Positions 32,409 through 44,709 are shown, counted from the stretch's first letter. The stretch is 64,000 bases of DNA from Selaginella moellendorffii (GCF_000143415.4 NW_003314406.1:226499-290498), one strand, 5' to 3'. Made by a program: numbers and translations. Notes: generated from the letters alone by a model not told the origin.

Positions 32409-33403
32409 CAGCTCAAAATGTGCCTGATTGCCTTAAAAAAATTCACTTGATTTAGAGTGTCATTATAATCAAAATTGAAGAATTGCCACCCTTTTGGCAC
32501 ATGATCTATGCTGTCTCTTTGAAGTTTTGAAATTTTTAACCATTAGACCAAAAGTATATTCCTAGCTAAAAAAGGAATATATGATGAGATGCTAGATGAA
32601 AATAGCAGATTTAGATAAGTGAGTATGATATGAGTATGATGATGATGATTCTACAGAAGTTGTCATCTATAAAGGAGAAAACTTGTCACATTCAATCCAT
32701 ACCTATATCAAAATCCTACCTTCTGCATCAAAACTTTTATTCATCAACTATTTGCAGGCATTGGAGCTTCCTTTAGCCTTTCTATAAACCCTTGATAGTC
32801 TTCAAGATGACAGCTATCAAGTTTATATGGCTACCTCTACTCTAGCATAACCTATATTGAGCACATGGAACTTTATAAGTGTAAAATTTCAAGAATTTTG
32901 ACTTATAAATGTAATAATTGTTGGATTCAGTGTGAGAAGATTTCTAGCTGCACATGGGCAAAAATTTCTAGTGAGCAGCACAGCACACATGGGTGAAGAT
33001 TTCTAGTGAGCGGCATAGCCCACATGGGCAAAGATTTCCAGTAGTGGTGTGGGTGTAGCGGTACAGCACACACAGGTGAAGATTTCTGGAGGTGGTGTGG
33101 GTGGTGTTGAGTGGCATGGACTAGGATTGTGTGGTGGCAGGGAGCTAGTAGAGGAGCGGTGCTGCACTAGTGGGCAGCAGTGCACAGTATGGTGGGAGGT
33201 GGGAGGAGTGGTGGTGGGTTTCCTGAGTGTGGTGGTGGGAGGATTGGTTGTGAGAGTGGCAGGATGGCAGAGGAATGTGGCAATGGTGGTAGCAGAAGAC
33301 AATGAAGTTGGTGAGTCTGAGGAAGATAAGGCAAGAGAAGCAGGGGAAGATGATGGCATAGTCGATAAGGATATGGAAGTCGAGCAACTTCTTATGGTGC
33401 TAG

Positions 33404-33715
33404 GTGAAGCTAGATGAAACTCAGGTTCCAATTATGAAGCAGAAGAGGTTATTCAAGCTCAACTTCCAAAGCTATGCAAGTGCTCTTGACAAGCTTTACG
33501 AGCTCAAGATCAAGGCTAAGATACCATGTATGTGGAATGGTTTCTTGAAGCTCTACAAGGAAAAGGGTATGGCTTTACCTGATAGATGGTATATGTGTTT
33601 GGTAACTGCTCAACATCCACATCATCCAATTTCTCACCCTCCAGCTGCTGAAGATCCTTTGGGGCGATGTTTCTCTTTAAGCCATCCAGGTAAGCTATCA
33701 CTCTTGATGTCCTAA
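33404..33715 (+). CDS. Possible short host exon(s), unrecognised
   Basis: The open frame includes KLNFQSYASALDKLYELKIK and MALPDRWYMCLV, with a good donor (CCAG|GTAAGC) near 33688 and a possible acceptor (TATTTCTAG) near 33911. I do not recognise a family. The G/T-rich stretch before it (33003-33400) has open frames on both strands and is probably non-coding. Confidence 0.22.
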   Translation: MKLDETQVPIMKQKRLFKLNFQSYASALDKLYELKIKAKIPCMWNGFLKLYKEKGMALPDRWYMCLVTAQHPHHPISHPPAAEDPLGRCFSLSHPGKLSLLMS

Positions 33716-34101
33716 CTATTTGATGAATTCAACAATGTGTGAGAAAAAGGCATTGACTGGTTCCATGTGCCATTAATGCAAGAGCTTTGTCGTCTTTACA
33801 TGACAGGATCCTCACTACACTATGCTTACATTCCTCCTGAGCTTTAGCATTTGCAAAGTGATAAAAGTTTTTTCCTTTTTGGAGTAGAAAGTCTTGTTTT
33901 CTTATTTCTAGGTGGATGATGCTGTTTCAACTCGAGCAATATTTTCTTCCATACTGGTGATCATGTTGCTCAAGCGAAAATAGGACTTGCCAAAAGTTGT
34001 GGCAGAAACTTCAGTTGGAGGTCTAAGCCTGAGTTTGCGCTCAGAGGCACACAGTACATATATGGCAACAATGGGGTGTTGTTTTTTCTATTTACATCTC
34101 T

Positions 34102-34470
34102 TTGAAGTGCTTTTCTGGTGATTATACATTCAAGCACCTTGCTAGGGCATATGCCCCTTTGTTGGAGGTACGAGATGAGCCTGTAGCGGTCAACAATGAG
34201 CCCGTAGAAAAAAGTGAAGCGGCACATGTCGACAATGAGATGGACACAGGTGGATCCGACGTGGCAGGAAGAATGGGTTTACGGGCAATGGGACTTCCTG
34301 GGATGCAGGGGCAAGAAAAGGGGTGGGGGGAGCTAGGGCTGGGGGAGGATTCGCTTGACAAGCAAGGGCGATCAAGATCTGAGCACAGCGAGGGCTTTGA
34401 CCTGGTGTGGACTCCAGTAAGCCTCACCCGGGCTTACACCCGTTTTAGAACCACTACACTGGTCTGTTGA
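34102..34470 (+). CDS. Unrecognised open frame, low confidence
   Basis: It encodes HLARAYAPLLEVRDEPVAV and an acidic/Gly-rich tail. No motif, and no promoter or splice evidence strong enough to call a gene. The following 34471-34850 shows no gene. Confidence 0.2.
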   Translation: MKCFSGDYTFKHLARAYAPLLEVRDEPVAVNNEPVEKSEAAHVDNEMDTGGSDVAGRMGLRAMGLPGMQGQEKGWGELGLGEDSLDKQGRSRSEHSEGFDLVWTPVSLTRAYTRFRTTTLVC

Positions 34471-34854
34471 TCAGTTTGAAATCAGCTATGGTGGCTGATT
34501 GAGTGATTTGGAGTGTCACTCATATCTATTTTAAGCTGTGGTGGCTTGTTTTTGTGACAAGGGAGGGATGGTGAAGGAGAAGCATAGAAAGCTAAGTATG
34601 TTGAAGAGCTCATCATGCTGAACATATGCTATCTGTGTGTGGCAGAAAAAATAAAAAGCAAACGAAGATGCAACTAGAGGATCAGCTTTGTGGAGCATCA
34701 TCGTGATCCAGGGTTAGGTCATATGAGTACGCCCTGTGTTGGTGATTGTTTACGTTTTCCCCTTATAGTTCCATCAAGCTTTGCTAGATAGAGAGAAAGA
34801 ACATACCTTAAGGAAGCTCCGGGACTCCAGCGAGATATTCTTCACGTTGTTGCA

Positions 34855-35094
34855 TCATCCTAAAGCATAAATTAATTGAAAGGTCTTTGAGGCTTCAGCT
34901 GGCGGCCAGATAAAAATGCGAGATTCATACACAGTAATAATAACAAACGCGTCAACCAATAGCAGCATTGTGAGCAGCAGGAGGAAGATGGTCGTGGAGT
35001 GGTCACACGGAGCAGAGCACTTATTCTGAGGTCCTGCCACAAGATCGCACTGCCCTAATACAGGGACATAAGAAACGACATCACTTTCTAACAT
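34855..35094 (-). CDS. Possible small single-pass membrane protein
   Basis: A 79-codon frame contains an uninterrupted hydrophobic segment (TTIFLLLLTMLLLVDAFVII) followed by TVYESRIFIWPP. It lies 380 bp downstream of the SM-protein gene stop on the same strand. A potential upstream splice junction (AAG|GTAATC near 35107) means it could also be part of a longer gene. No family is recognised. Confidence 0.35.
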   Translation of the reverse strand: MLESDVVSYVPVLGQCDLVAGPQNKCSAPCDHSTTIFLLLLTMLLLVDAFVIITVYESRIFIWPPAEASKTFQLIYALG

Positions 35095-35473
35095 GTTGGG
35101 AGATTACCTTTTATCTTTCAGCCGTTGACTAGATTTGACCGTACACCTCAGATACCAAATTCCCTTACAGTTTTCTAGAAAAGGAATGATGATGGTCACG
35201 GATGTAAAATAGGCGACCTCCTCAGTTGTTTGTTGGAGTGTGCTAGACGTTTCTGTAGGTGAATGTCCATTTATATAATGTGTGGAGCATGGTATAAATT
35301 GATTGGCACCTCTGAGACTTGATGGGCACGAATAAACTGTTTTTCCACTCCTGAACCTCTTGTATGCCGAACCTGCAAGCTAAACAACCAGAAAATGAAA
35401 CAAAAGAAACCATTCCCACTCTTTCTTTAATATAAGAATACATTTTCTTAATGCAATGTACCATCATAAAGCT

Positions 35474-38428
35474 TCAATCTATGTCAATATCAGCTAATTC
35501 AATTTCTTCAAGTTTACCAAGGCCTTTCATGTTCTGCACATTCTTACTTTAAAGAGTGTAAAATTTCAGTAGGCTACCTCAAGGTATTGATGAGGCTCGT
35601 CTAAGCTAGTAGAACCCAAAATGACTTCCCGTCTTAATTTTAAAGTTAGCTTGTGCATAGCTTTTAGCTGTTGATCAGAAGGTTTAGTCGTTGCCTTGAA
35701 ATATAAAACACAGACCTCCACTCTAGTTGTACCTCCAATAATAAACACGAAGATTCTTTTGCCTTCAACGTTGGCACTTGATGCCGTCTCACTGACAAAA
35801 CATCTTTAGTCCATCGATTATCATAATCCGACATTTACCTTCCAGGGTTATCATCTGTTGCGTTTTTTGTTGCCCACGTAGACTTCCTTGTACGCATGGA
35901 CTGTGGAACCTTATGACTGGTAGCAGGTGTAGAAGTGTTTGGCATGGATATAGGAACGGGCTCTTTAACAAATGGAAAATCTTCTTTTGATAGCTCTCCC
36001 TTGTGGAGCGCCCAAACGATGTCCTAAAATTCATCAAAGATTTCTAAATAAGCTCTTAACTTGCCTGGCCATTACCTCAATCACGGGATAGAAACGAGAA
36101 AAATCCCAAGTATCAATGTCCTCTTTTTTTACTTTTCTTGATGGTGCCTACCATTGAGAGATCGCCCAAGAAACACAAAATACAAAATATTTTTGGGATA
36201 CCTTACGACTTGATTTGAAAAAGCCGCCAGAGTGTTTATCTAATAGAGGGACACCGAGAAATCGTAGATTGTTAATAATATTCATGTCAGTTTCTCCCAG
36301 TTTAGCTAGCTGCACGAGTTAACCATGAAATTTTAGCAGAAACCAAATAAGAGCGACCTTCATCCACTGTTGACGCTTGATGGCATCCAGTTTATCAGGA
36401 TGTGCACTCGCATATATAAGCAGCAACCGTAGTTTGTTTTCCAGAGACATATCCTGTAGGCAGTAATTTAATAAACAGTAGATCACATGAGAACTAACCG
36501 GCTTGATGTTGAAGAGTCTGACTAGCTCTTTACTTGATCCTCCTCCAAAGGCAAAATCTTGTTCCAGAGCGGCTATGTCGCTAAGCGATTGTTCAGATAT
36601 TTTTTCGTTCAACACGGTTGCAATCTGTGTGGTACATACAGTATATTCAAGTGGCTGAACATAAAAAAAAATTAAGAAAATAGTACCTGAATATGAAGAC
36701 TTAACTTGTCGAGTTGCTCACGAAATTGAGGTAGAGCCTGGACCAGCTTTTGCATGTCTCTTGTCGATATATCCTGACCCTCCCTATTAACGTACACAGT
36801 CATTCATCCAGGTGTCTTCGAGAATATAAACGTACTTTGCACCCAGACGAATTTGTGCCGCCTTATTCTTTGAACCAAACTGATTCATCTTGTCAGTTAA
36901 TTTCAAATTTGCCTGTAGAGCTAGAGAGTTTAGGACAAGACCAGAAGATTTTTTAACAACCTCTGCAATGTGTAGATGACGCAGTTCAACCCAAATTGGA
37001 TCATGCTCTTCAAGAAGCACTTCTTTCCGTTCCAACTTGTCTCCAGTTGTTATCTTCAGAAAAGAAAAGCGCTTCAGGGCGGCAAGAACTATAATCCTCA
37101 CCTCATAAACGTATTTGTTGCCTTCGATGCCTAGAAGATCATGGCACATAGCATCATACGTCCACTCATGTATAAATGGCGCAACCTAAACGACCCATGG
37201 AAAATGGTGGTCCTAACGTTGCATCTTACCGTATCAATACTTCGATCAAGAATTAAGAGGTCGCAAGTTTCGGATTTGGGAAAGTCAGCAAGAGCTGATT
37301 TGTACTTTGCTAATCGTTCTGAAAGTACTGCAGCAACCTTAGCTGAAAGCAAATTACGTGCGGCTGGAAGTTCATCTTCTGAACTTTGAGCTTTAGGGGC
37401 TCCAAATCGCACACTAGGATACTCCTAAAAGTAAAGTCATCAAACAAAATATTAAGAGCATAGACTCGGACTTACTAACCTTTAGGGATACGAAAACAGT
37501 AGCTAGGCGGGTACCTATCGTGTCGATCATTTCTTCATAATCTGAAGAGGTATCGCTATTCTCCCCAAAAAGTTGTTCCAAAGCCATGGCATTAGCAGTT
37601 ACAAATCCCTATATATAAACTTCATTACGTTGACACAAACAATCAGGAAGACCACCTGTGAATCGATGGTTATATACTCCAAGTTCATCTGTTGTCGTGA
37701 CAATGAAAATCCATACAATTAGTTATAAGCTACCTCTTTAAGTGCTGCAAGGCGTTGAATCACTGTTTTCTCGCTTTTGATAATATTGAGGAGATCTGGT
37801 GTAAGAGATGAACTTAAGAAGATGTAAGCCCTGAAACCACCAGTTCTCTCTGAGATCAAGCCAAATCGCTTAAAGATTAGCTGGTCACCTCTTATATAAA
37901 GGAAACTTTCCTGACATATCGCTGATGATTTTGGTAATGCTGGCACACAACCAGTTTTGAAAATGTGGATGCACTTCTCTACAATACCTCTCGTTTGTAG
38001 CTCTTACAAAGTACACCGCTTCAAGAGTTGGCATTGGTTGCCTTTTCTTGTTCAGATCCTCAACCACTGCGAGAAGAAATTTAGTAATGCTTTGCCAGCT
38101 AGAATGTAAGCGCACATGAGATGCCTTCATCGGTTATATCGGCCATCTTACACGAAGATGACATGACTCTGACAGTCAGCTCATCGATGACAAGAACCTG
38201 ATAATGAAGGTACAAATACGAAACTAAACAAAATCAGAAAGAACCTTCCAATCGTTTGGGCTGTCACCACTCTTGACGCTGTGAAGCATCTCCTTTAGCA
38301 GTCCTGAAATACCTCAACAAGTCGACCTGTAAAACATAAATTTCAAACAAAATGTACTCACGCTCCCGTGTTGAATGGCGGAAAGACTTGTAAGGAGCTC
38401 TTGCTGACGATCCACTGCCTTCTGCCAT
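35474..38428 (-). CDS. SEC1: Sec1/Munc18 (SM) family protein, KEULE/SEC1-like
   Basis: SM proteins clasp syntaxin/SNARE bundles and promote vesicle fusion at the plasma membrane and, in plants, at the cell plate. The start ATG at 38428 gives [20 protein letters not shown]. Spliced exons then read [73 protein letters not shown] and [20 protein letters not shown]. The family hallmark [12 protein letters not shown] is followed by [16 protein letters not shown]. The end is GGTTRVE plus [20 protein letters not shown], then a last exon [16 protein letters not shown] with stop at 35474-35476. The full SM order is present. There are well over a dozen exons, and most introns are about 42-65 nt with GT-AG ends. 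No disabling change was seen. It is divergent from the gene at 38603, 174 bp away. Confidence 0.9.
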
Positions 38429-38570
38429 GGAAAGTAAGAGGAAAACCCTAATCTCTTGACACCGACAGCACATAGGAGAATATGTTTTGTTGCCACTTGG
38501 CAATGTCCAACGAGATTTGAAGTGCCGCGGCAGAAATGACGGTGCGATAGAATGTTTAAGAGTGCACACA

Positions 38571-38602
<32 letters not shown>
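38429..38602. promoter_or_regulatory. Shared intergenic region with (CA)n tract
   Basis: Only 174 bp separate the two divergent start codons. A (CA)n run occupies about 38567-38600, ending at the plus-gene ATG. Promoter elements for both genes and their 5' leaders must overlap here. The CA run is open in the plus-gene frame (an upstream in-frame ATG at 38552 would add a Thr-His repeat), so the exact start of that protein is uncertain. Confidence 0.6.
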
Positions 38603-40675
38603 ATGGATTTAGCTCCTGCAAGACCATGGGTTCCAAAAGAACACACTTACTTGGATGCATACAAGAGGCGGATGTACAAACCTTACTACATGAAGCCGAA
38701 GTTTGACATTTCAGAAGCACGCGGGTTCATGGAAACCTTTGAGACACATGAACCCCAGGTAACTCTTTGAGCTAGCATGCTTTACCTTGCAAACCTGCAT
38801 ATCTATTCATTTCAGTTTAGACCCATTAGGAAGTACATAAATCCCGAAAACGGGTATGAGACACCTTGGAAAAGTTGCCGTGGCAGCGGACAGTTTGACA
38901 TTCAGAGTCGGGTCATTCATGTAGGCAAAAATGGAAGCATTGTAACGCCATCAGGCGAGGTAAGACGACATGAGCACAGTTTGTCGGGCTAAATTTGTCA
39001 TGCTATGTAGTGGTGGAAGAAGGGTAAACGGTATTTAATACCAACAAGCGGTTCTTGGTCAGAACCAGCGTTCAAACCATCACTACGCTACATTCGCGCA
39101 AGTCTTAGTGACGATCAAATATGGAGGCCCTGCATTCGAGTTTACAGAGTGGCAAGGCCTCACTATTTCAACTCCAGACCAATACGACGTCGTTATCTTC
39201 CTCAGCAACCTGGCTACGATGACAAGTACGAGCGCCTGACTTCAAATGATGCTTATTCTGGAATATATCACCCCCGAAAGATCACCAGCATCAAGCCAGA
39301 ATGGCTGGGCTTTTCCAACAACGGAGTTCCATATGTAAGCTAGTTTCGCTTATGACCATCAATTTTCTGTTTTCTTTGTCGCTTCAGCTGCGGCCTTTCA
39401 GAAAAGGAGTCACAATGTACTTGCGTCGGCATCCACATATGTGCTTGTTTTCACCTGATCCACCTATTATAGTCGGTACACTTTCAATTTTGGGCAAGAA
39501 TTTACCTTTGGCTAATGCAGAGAAAATCACTGACGAAGAAGGTTACTGACTATTTTCATAAACACCCACAGTTGCAGCTCTTTAGTGCTGACTTTCGACC
39601 TGAGCTTACAAGTAAGTTCACCTTTTGTGGCGACGGTAACCTCATGATTGAGACCGTGCAGGAAGTCATCCATCATATGTTTCTACAACTAGATACAACG
39701 CTGGAGGACGTTACGATCACTTTGAGGACCGTAGCGTAAGACAATTAAAGATTTAGTGCCTCTTAACGTACCGTGTTCTTGTGGCAGTTCACAATACAGC
39801 CAGATGTACGGCTACCAGAACCCCTTGGAGCTCAACCCGTTCCTGATCACAGTCCTCGTATGATCCACAATCAGTATTTGATGTAATTCTTTCAGGTCTC
39901 TTCATAGTTAACCCATAAGTGCTGACTACGCAGCCTATTCAGAGGTCAAACCCATGCCAAGTCTTGCTGGGGATATAGTGGGTATTGATATTTTTGAGGC
40001 CAAGCCCACCAGGCTGATGGTACGTCATTATTAGCCTTTTGCTATTTATCCATATAGAATGATCTAATGCTTCTTTCTTCTCCAGAGTCCACGACTGTCT
40101 CAAAAGCCTTCTGTAACTTTAAGTTCAAATGTAAGTCCTATATCTTTTCTTCCTCCATTTTAGGATCTGATAAGAAGTTTCTGCGGTTGGTAAAAATTAA
40201 AAATGAAAAACGAGGAAGGTAAAAATTCATCCATGATCCTTTTGTGTTGCTAAATGTATCCAGTACAAGTGTAACTAATATGAGTACTTTACTCTTATTT
40301 TATTTGAGCTTTATAATGTGTTGCAGGAAGGCACGAATCAAAAACATCAGGAGAAAAGGCCACAATCCGTACTGGTGCATTATGATAATTTATGATCATT
40401 ATGTATATTCCTGACTTAGATTTTTACAGAATACTCAGGAGGGAATCCAGAAAAAGAAAGGGATGGAACAGGTAAACTTTCAAAATAGCCGAGGCTTCAA
40501 ATCATGTCGTAGGTACTTGGTCCAGAACGTTCACTCAAGATTTATGACAGAGTATATGAGGTCTTTCAGGCCGAAGTATCTGGTGAGCTTTTTTCAATAT
40601 TGTTCAGAACGAATGTTTTATAATTCTTCACAGCCTGAGAAAGCTAAAGCATCGCTACAGCCATGGACTGCTTAA
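38603..40675 (+). CDS. Conserved-looking multi-exon protein, function unknown
   Basis: The first exon gives MDLAPARPWVPKEHTYLDAY and ARGFMETFETHEPQ. Later exons give FRPIRKYINPENGYETPWKS, WWKKGKRYLIPTSGSWSEPA, YFNSRPIRRRYLPQQPGYDD, LRPFRKGVTMYLRRHPHMCL, LQLFSADFRPEL and EVKPMPSLAGDIVGIDIFEA. At least ten exons can be drawn with GT-AG introns of about 30-65 nt; the stop is at about 40633 or 40675 depending on the last junction. The protein is rich in Arg, Pro and Tyr with recurrent FRP/RP words, a composition seen in axonemal microtubule-associated proteins. That would suit a plant with swimming sperm, but I do not recognise the family and this is inference. No catalytic motif or membrane segment is visible. 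Divergent partner of the SM gene. Confidence 0.7.
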
Positions 40676-40814
40676 AGGTCTGCTTAAGGACAAAAATTCT
40701 GCAGTGTCATAAAGCACATCTTCACATTCAGCAAGGCATCATCGCCTGTCCTTCTCTTTCAGAAATAATATTCCTTCCCTGGTGTGAATTTTTCAGATTC
40801 AATTATACTAAATA

Positions 40815-41973
40815 CTAGCAAAAGTCCCAGCTATGCTGGGAGCATCGTGTTTATTTCTGATGTTTGAGTAATTTCAAAGAGTTGTGATGATAATTGTAAT
40901 TTTTAGCATAATCATAATGATAACATACATAGTTAAACATAATATAATCTTTATATTAAAAATCCCTTCTACAATTGACACTATCACCAACACACATCAT
41001 AACATAATAAATATAACTCATAGCATTAAATCACATTTAAAAGCTTGATTGTAAAGCAAAGTCTTGGATCTTTTATAAATGGAATTCCTCACTATGAAAT
41101 CTCATGGCCAGATGAGTCATTTAAAGATTGAGATTTGGTAAATAATTTCTATTTTATTTGAAATCAATAAAATTGTTTAAAAAATATTATTTCTTGATGA
41201 TTCATTCAACTCTAAAAGTTTTCCTCTTAATAAAGTATATGCTACATAAAAATACTAAAATATAATGATGTTAAACAATATATATTTAAATCTCACTACA
41301 ACTATATACATCTTGTAAATTTACAAAATAAAACATTGTTATAGTGCTATATTTTATTTTAATAAAATGTAATAATTTATATTTATCCTTGATATTCTCT
41401 TTTTATCCTAATATTTATATTCATGCATTTTGAGATAAATCTTTAAAATTAGAAGTATTCTATCTTTTATCTTATACATATTTTTATATAGAAAGAATGC
41501 TAATCTGAAATAAGATTACTATCTCTATTATTAATGTACTTATATTTCAAATTAATGCTTTATAATATTGTTATGAAAGCTAAAATTTTATAATGACAAA
41601 TGAATGGTAAGGTTTTACTTTATAATGGGATGAAGTAGGGTTTGATGATCTATAATCTTTTTCTTTATGCTACAACTCTAATAAATCAGAAAATTCATGA
41701 ATGGTATAAAGATAGGTTTAATATAATTAAATTTCAATTGATGGTGAATCAAATTTCTTTATATGGTCCATGTACTAATGTTTTCTTGATCATATTTCTA
41801 CCTTACTATGTTTTCTATGTATAAATGCAAAGTGAAAAAAAGTGTTAGAAAATTTATGATATTACATGAATCATAGAATATATCTTAGCCACGATATCTC
41901 ACTGTGTTTAATTTAATCTATATTTTAATATATACCATACAATAACTGATAAAAACAAAATTATTTTACAGAA
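40815..41973 (-). mobile_element. Probable Helitron 3' terminus and AT-rich body
   Basis: Read on the minus strand, the hairpin CCCAGCATAGCTGGG is followed 7 bases later by CTAG, then T. A short hairpin just before a CTRR end inserted in an A|T target is the Helitron 3' signature. The region to its right up to the E LTR (41973) is about 80% AT with no gene. The 5' end was not located, so the extent is only an upper bound. Confidence 0.4.
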
Positions 41974-42149
41974 TGTGAGTGCTTGAAATATGGAAAGGGA
42001 ATACAGAAAATGTGCATATCAATTAGCCCAAAAACTCTAGCTTATATACAGGAGTGAGTGGTCCAAATTGAAACCAATCCGATGGCTACCAAAATCCCAT
42101 TATGTTAATATTAGTATACGGCATCGTAGCCATACACTTGGCCCTCACA
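41974..42149 (-). mobile_element. Gypsy family-E 3' LTR
   Basis: On the minus strand it begins TGTGAGGGCCAAGTG right after a polypurine tract (GAGAAAAGGGGATGA, plus coordinates about 42150-42164) and ends AAGCACTCACA at 41974. At 176 bp it is short. A TATA-like TGTATATAAG lies inside. It marks the 3' end of the minus-strand E element, whose 5' end is beyond the right edge. Confidence 0.72.
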
Positions 42150-42164
42150 TCATCCCCTTTTCTC

Positions 42165-42995
42165 GAAATAATGGAAAACCGTCAGAGTTCTCTTGTAGAT
42201 GGGCTAGGATCTGAAGGAACATCAGGAGGAGGCATTGGTGGATTTGTAGGTGGTATCAGCTGCTCCTGATCCCTTTGTATTAAGCGTTTCAACCGCTACA
42301 CATGCACAATCTCTGGAGGATCAACATGCTAGATGTTATGCCGAACCTCATAAACTTATGGCCTCAATTGTTGCAACACCCTATATAGTCCTTTCCACTG
42401 AGCAAGGAGCCCCTTCGATAAACCATGTACTGTAAGATGGGGAAAACGGACCAACACCACTTTGTACTCCGTAGGTGGATAATGATGGGAGTTGTAGTGC
42501 CATTTTTGTCCCACTTGTACACGGCCTAAGTGTTCAGTAGACTCTGCTCAGACAAGTGGAAGAATACTCATCAAATACTAATCCCACGACCTAACATCGG
42601 TAATTTGTTGCAATTGCGAAGGTAAACCCAATTTGATCATATAAGAGTTTATATGGTGAAGCATCAATAAAACTTTGCACCCTTGTGACATATGCATATC
42701 GAAGAGACGGTAAATAACCATCCCAATACAAATGCTGAAAGTTTACATACTTCGCGATCATCCCTTTGAATGTCCAAATGAGTTGTTCCACTAAACCATC
42801 TGACTATAGATGATAAACACTCGTAAAAGTGTGGTGTATCCCTAATTGAGACGTCAAAACATGAAATGCCTCAGCTATAAATCAGGACCATTATCCGAAA
42901 AAATCCGCTCTGGACAAGAATGCTGGAACACCACTCGATTGAGGAGGAAGTATCCAATAGTAGTTGCAAAGGCGCTAGAAAGAGCACCAACTTCC
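42165..42995 (-). pseudogene. Gypsy family-E integrase, C-terminal part
   Basis: The minus strand reads RIFSDNGPDL (second catalytic Asp), a stop, HVLTSQLGIHHTFTSVYH, SDGLVEQLIWTFKGMIAKYV, YWDGYLPSLRYAYVTRVQSF and IDASPYKLLYDQIGF. This is a typical Ty3/Gypsy integrase core with the catalytic Glu position weakened by substitutions. The preceding integrase zinc finger and all of RNase H are missing. The fragment starts at the edge of the family-A LTR at 42996. Stops at several points make it inactive. Confidence 0.78.
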
Positions 42996-44577
42996 TGTAA
43001 GTCACTTAATCACATCTCCGACCACTTGGAGGAGTCTCACTCACAACCTCCATAAGTCTTATTTTGGACTTAGGGACTTGCTAGCCCTAAGAATGGCATC
43101 CATGCCACTCAACCATTGCACTTGGTCCAAGTGCTCCACATGTCCGATCCCATGACCAACACCCCAAGGTACCATCGACATATCAGCCTGTGACGCTAAG
43201 GCCATGCCCCTTCACCTTGGTCACACCGGTGGTCTAACACCACCAACATCACAATCCCATCTCTCAAGGATTGGGCCATCCATCCATGAGTGGTCATCCC
43301 AGATCCACTTCTTAGCATCCTTAGGATGCCCACAGACATGGGGGTTAGCCTTCCCCAATATCCCTTTTCCAATCCTCACCAAGTCCTTTTCTGTTCATGC
43401 CCGAGTTCACCAACACGGCCATTGGATCCAAGCCCACAAACCTGACCATTGAGTCCCTTGGTCCTCTGAGACTTCCTCCTCACATGACCATATCCTTGGT
43501 CTCTATACCAGAGGGCGGCTCTTCTTCCTTTTCACAGACTGGGACTTTGGGGCAACATTTCGGAATATTGTGGCCTTACGCGAGTCTCATGGGTACTCTC
43601 GCCACCTTCTGCCTTTGGGTGCTCTAGCCATGGGCTTAGAGCGAGGTTCTATTGAGCCATACTAGGTATCCAAGTAGGTAGTGCCACCCACACTTGGACT
43701 GGGAGCATAAGCCAGTCGATCTCCCGGGGGAACTAGAGCTGGCTTTTGAACACTTCACCAATCTACCCCACTTGTCAATCCGTGTTCACTCTAGTCTTGG
43801 ACTTCCCAATGGGCAGCTCATCACCCAACACTGGGTACAGCCTTTCCAGGCCAAACTGGCCTTTCCTGGCCAAACTGGCTCCACTGCAGTCCTCCCCCTT
43901 ACTATACTTTTGGAGCTCACCAAACCCCCTAGGGTCTGGGAGACGAATGCTTTGGGCTTTCACCCTCTCAGACTCGAACTCGGACTCGGACTCGGACTCG
44001 GACTCGGGCTTGGACTCGGGCTTGGGCTCGGGCTCGGTCTCAGTCTCGGTCTTGGTCCCAATCTTGGTCTCGGTCTCAATCCCGGTCTCGGTCTTGGTCT
44101 CAGTCTCGGTCTTGACCTCGGACTCCATCTCGGGTCCTTCTCGGACTCCATCTCAGACTCCATCTCGGGTTCATCTTGGACTCCATCTCGGACTTCATCT
44201 CGGGTCCATCTCAGACTCCATCTCAGGTCCATCTCGGACTCCATCTTGGACTCTATCTTGGACTCCATCTCGGGTCCATCTTGGGTTCATCTTGGGTCCA
44301 TCTCAGACTCCATCTCGAGTCCATTTTGGACTCCATCTCGGGTCCATCTCGGACTCCATCTCGAACTCCAACTCGGGTCCCTTTTCTAGAGACTCTTTTA
44401 TGGCTCGCTTCATGCTCATTCTTTGAGCGCTCCGTTGGGAGTTCCACTCCCGCTCTCGACCTTTCAAGTCGGAGCTTTTAATCCAAACGTGTTACGCTCG
44501 TTTGGCTTTCGCTTCGTCGACTACCACGTGGCACCCTTCTGGCTCCACTTTGGGGCCTAGGGATTTTGTGTCTCACA
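42996..44577 (-). mobile_element. Family-A LTR, minus orientation, no clean duplication
   Basis: Both LTR termini are present (TTAAGTGACTTACA at the 42996 end; TGTGAGACACAAAATCCC at the 44577 end, minus reading), 1582 bp. The 5-bp flanks differ (CTTCC left, CCTTG right). The E pol on either side is not continuous: RT ends on one side and mid-integrase begins on the other. A hexamer array lies at about 43965-44385. Confidence 0.85.
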
Positions 44578-44709
44578 CCTTGCCCAAGAAGCGCTATACA
44601 TCATTCACACACTTTGGAGTAGGGAACTCTAGAACAGCCACAAGTTTGTCAGGATCAACTTGCAAACCCTCACAAAAAATACGGTACCTAAGATAGGTTG
44701 TGTCCTTGG
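44578..44709 (-). pseudogene. Gypsy family-E RT, last segment
   Basis: The minus strand reads DTTYLRYRIFCEGLQVDPDK, LVAVLEFPTPKCVNDV, stop, RFLG, the RT thumb to RNase H junction. It joins in frame to 60734-61198 when the B element and one CTTAG/CTTGG copy are removed (…VFGSK then DTTYL…). Confidence 0.78.

Noticed and set aside
33003-33431. Ser/Thr/Pro-rich open frame on the minus strand and its Val/Gly-rich mirror on the plus strand
   Set aside because: The region is GTGGTG-rich low-complexity DNA and the two opposite frames overlap completely; neither has supporting splice or domain evidence.
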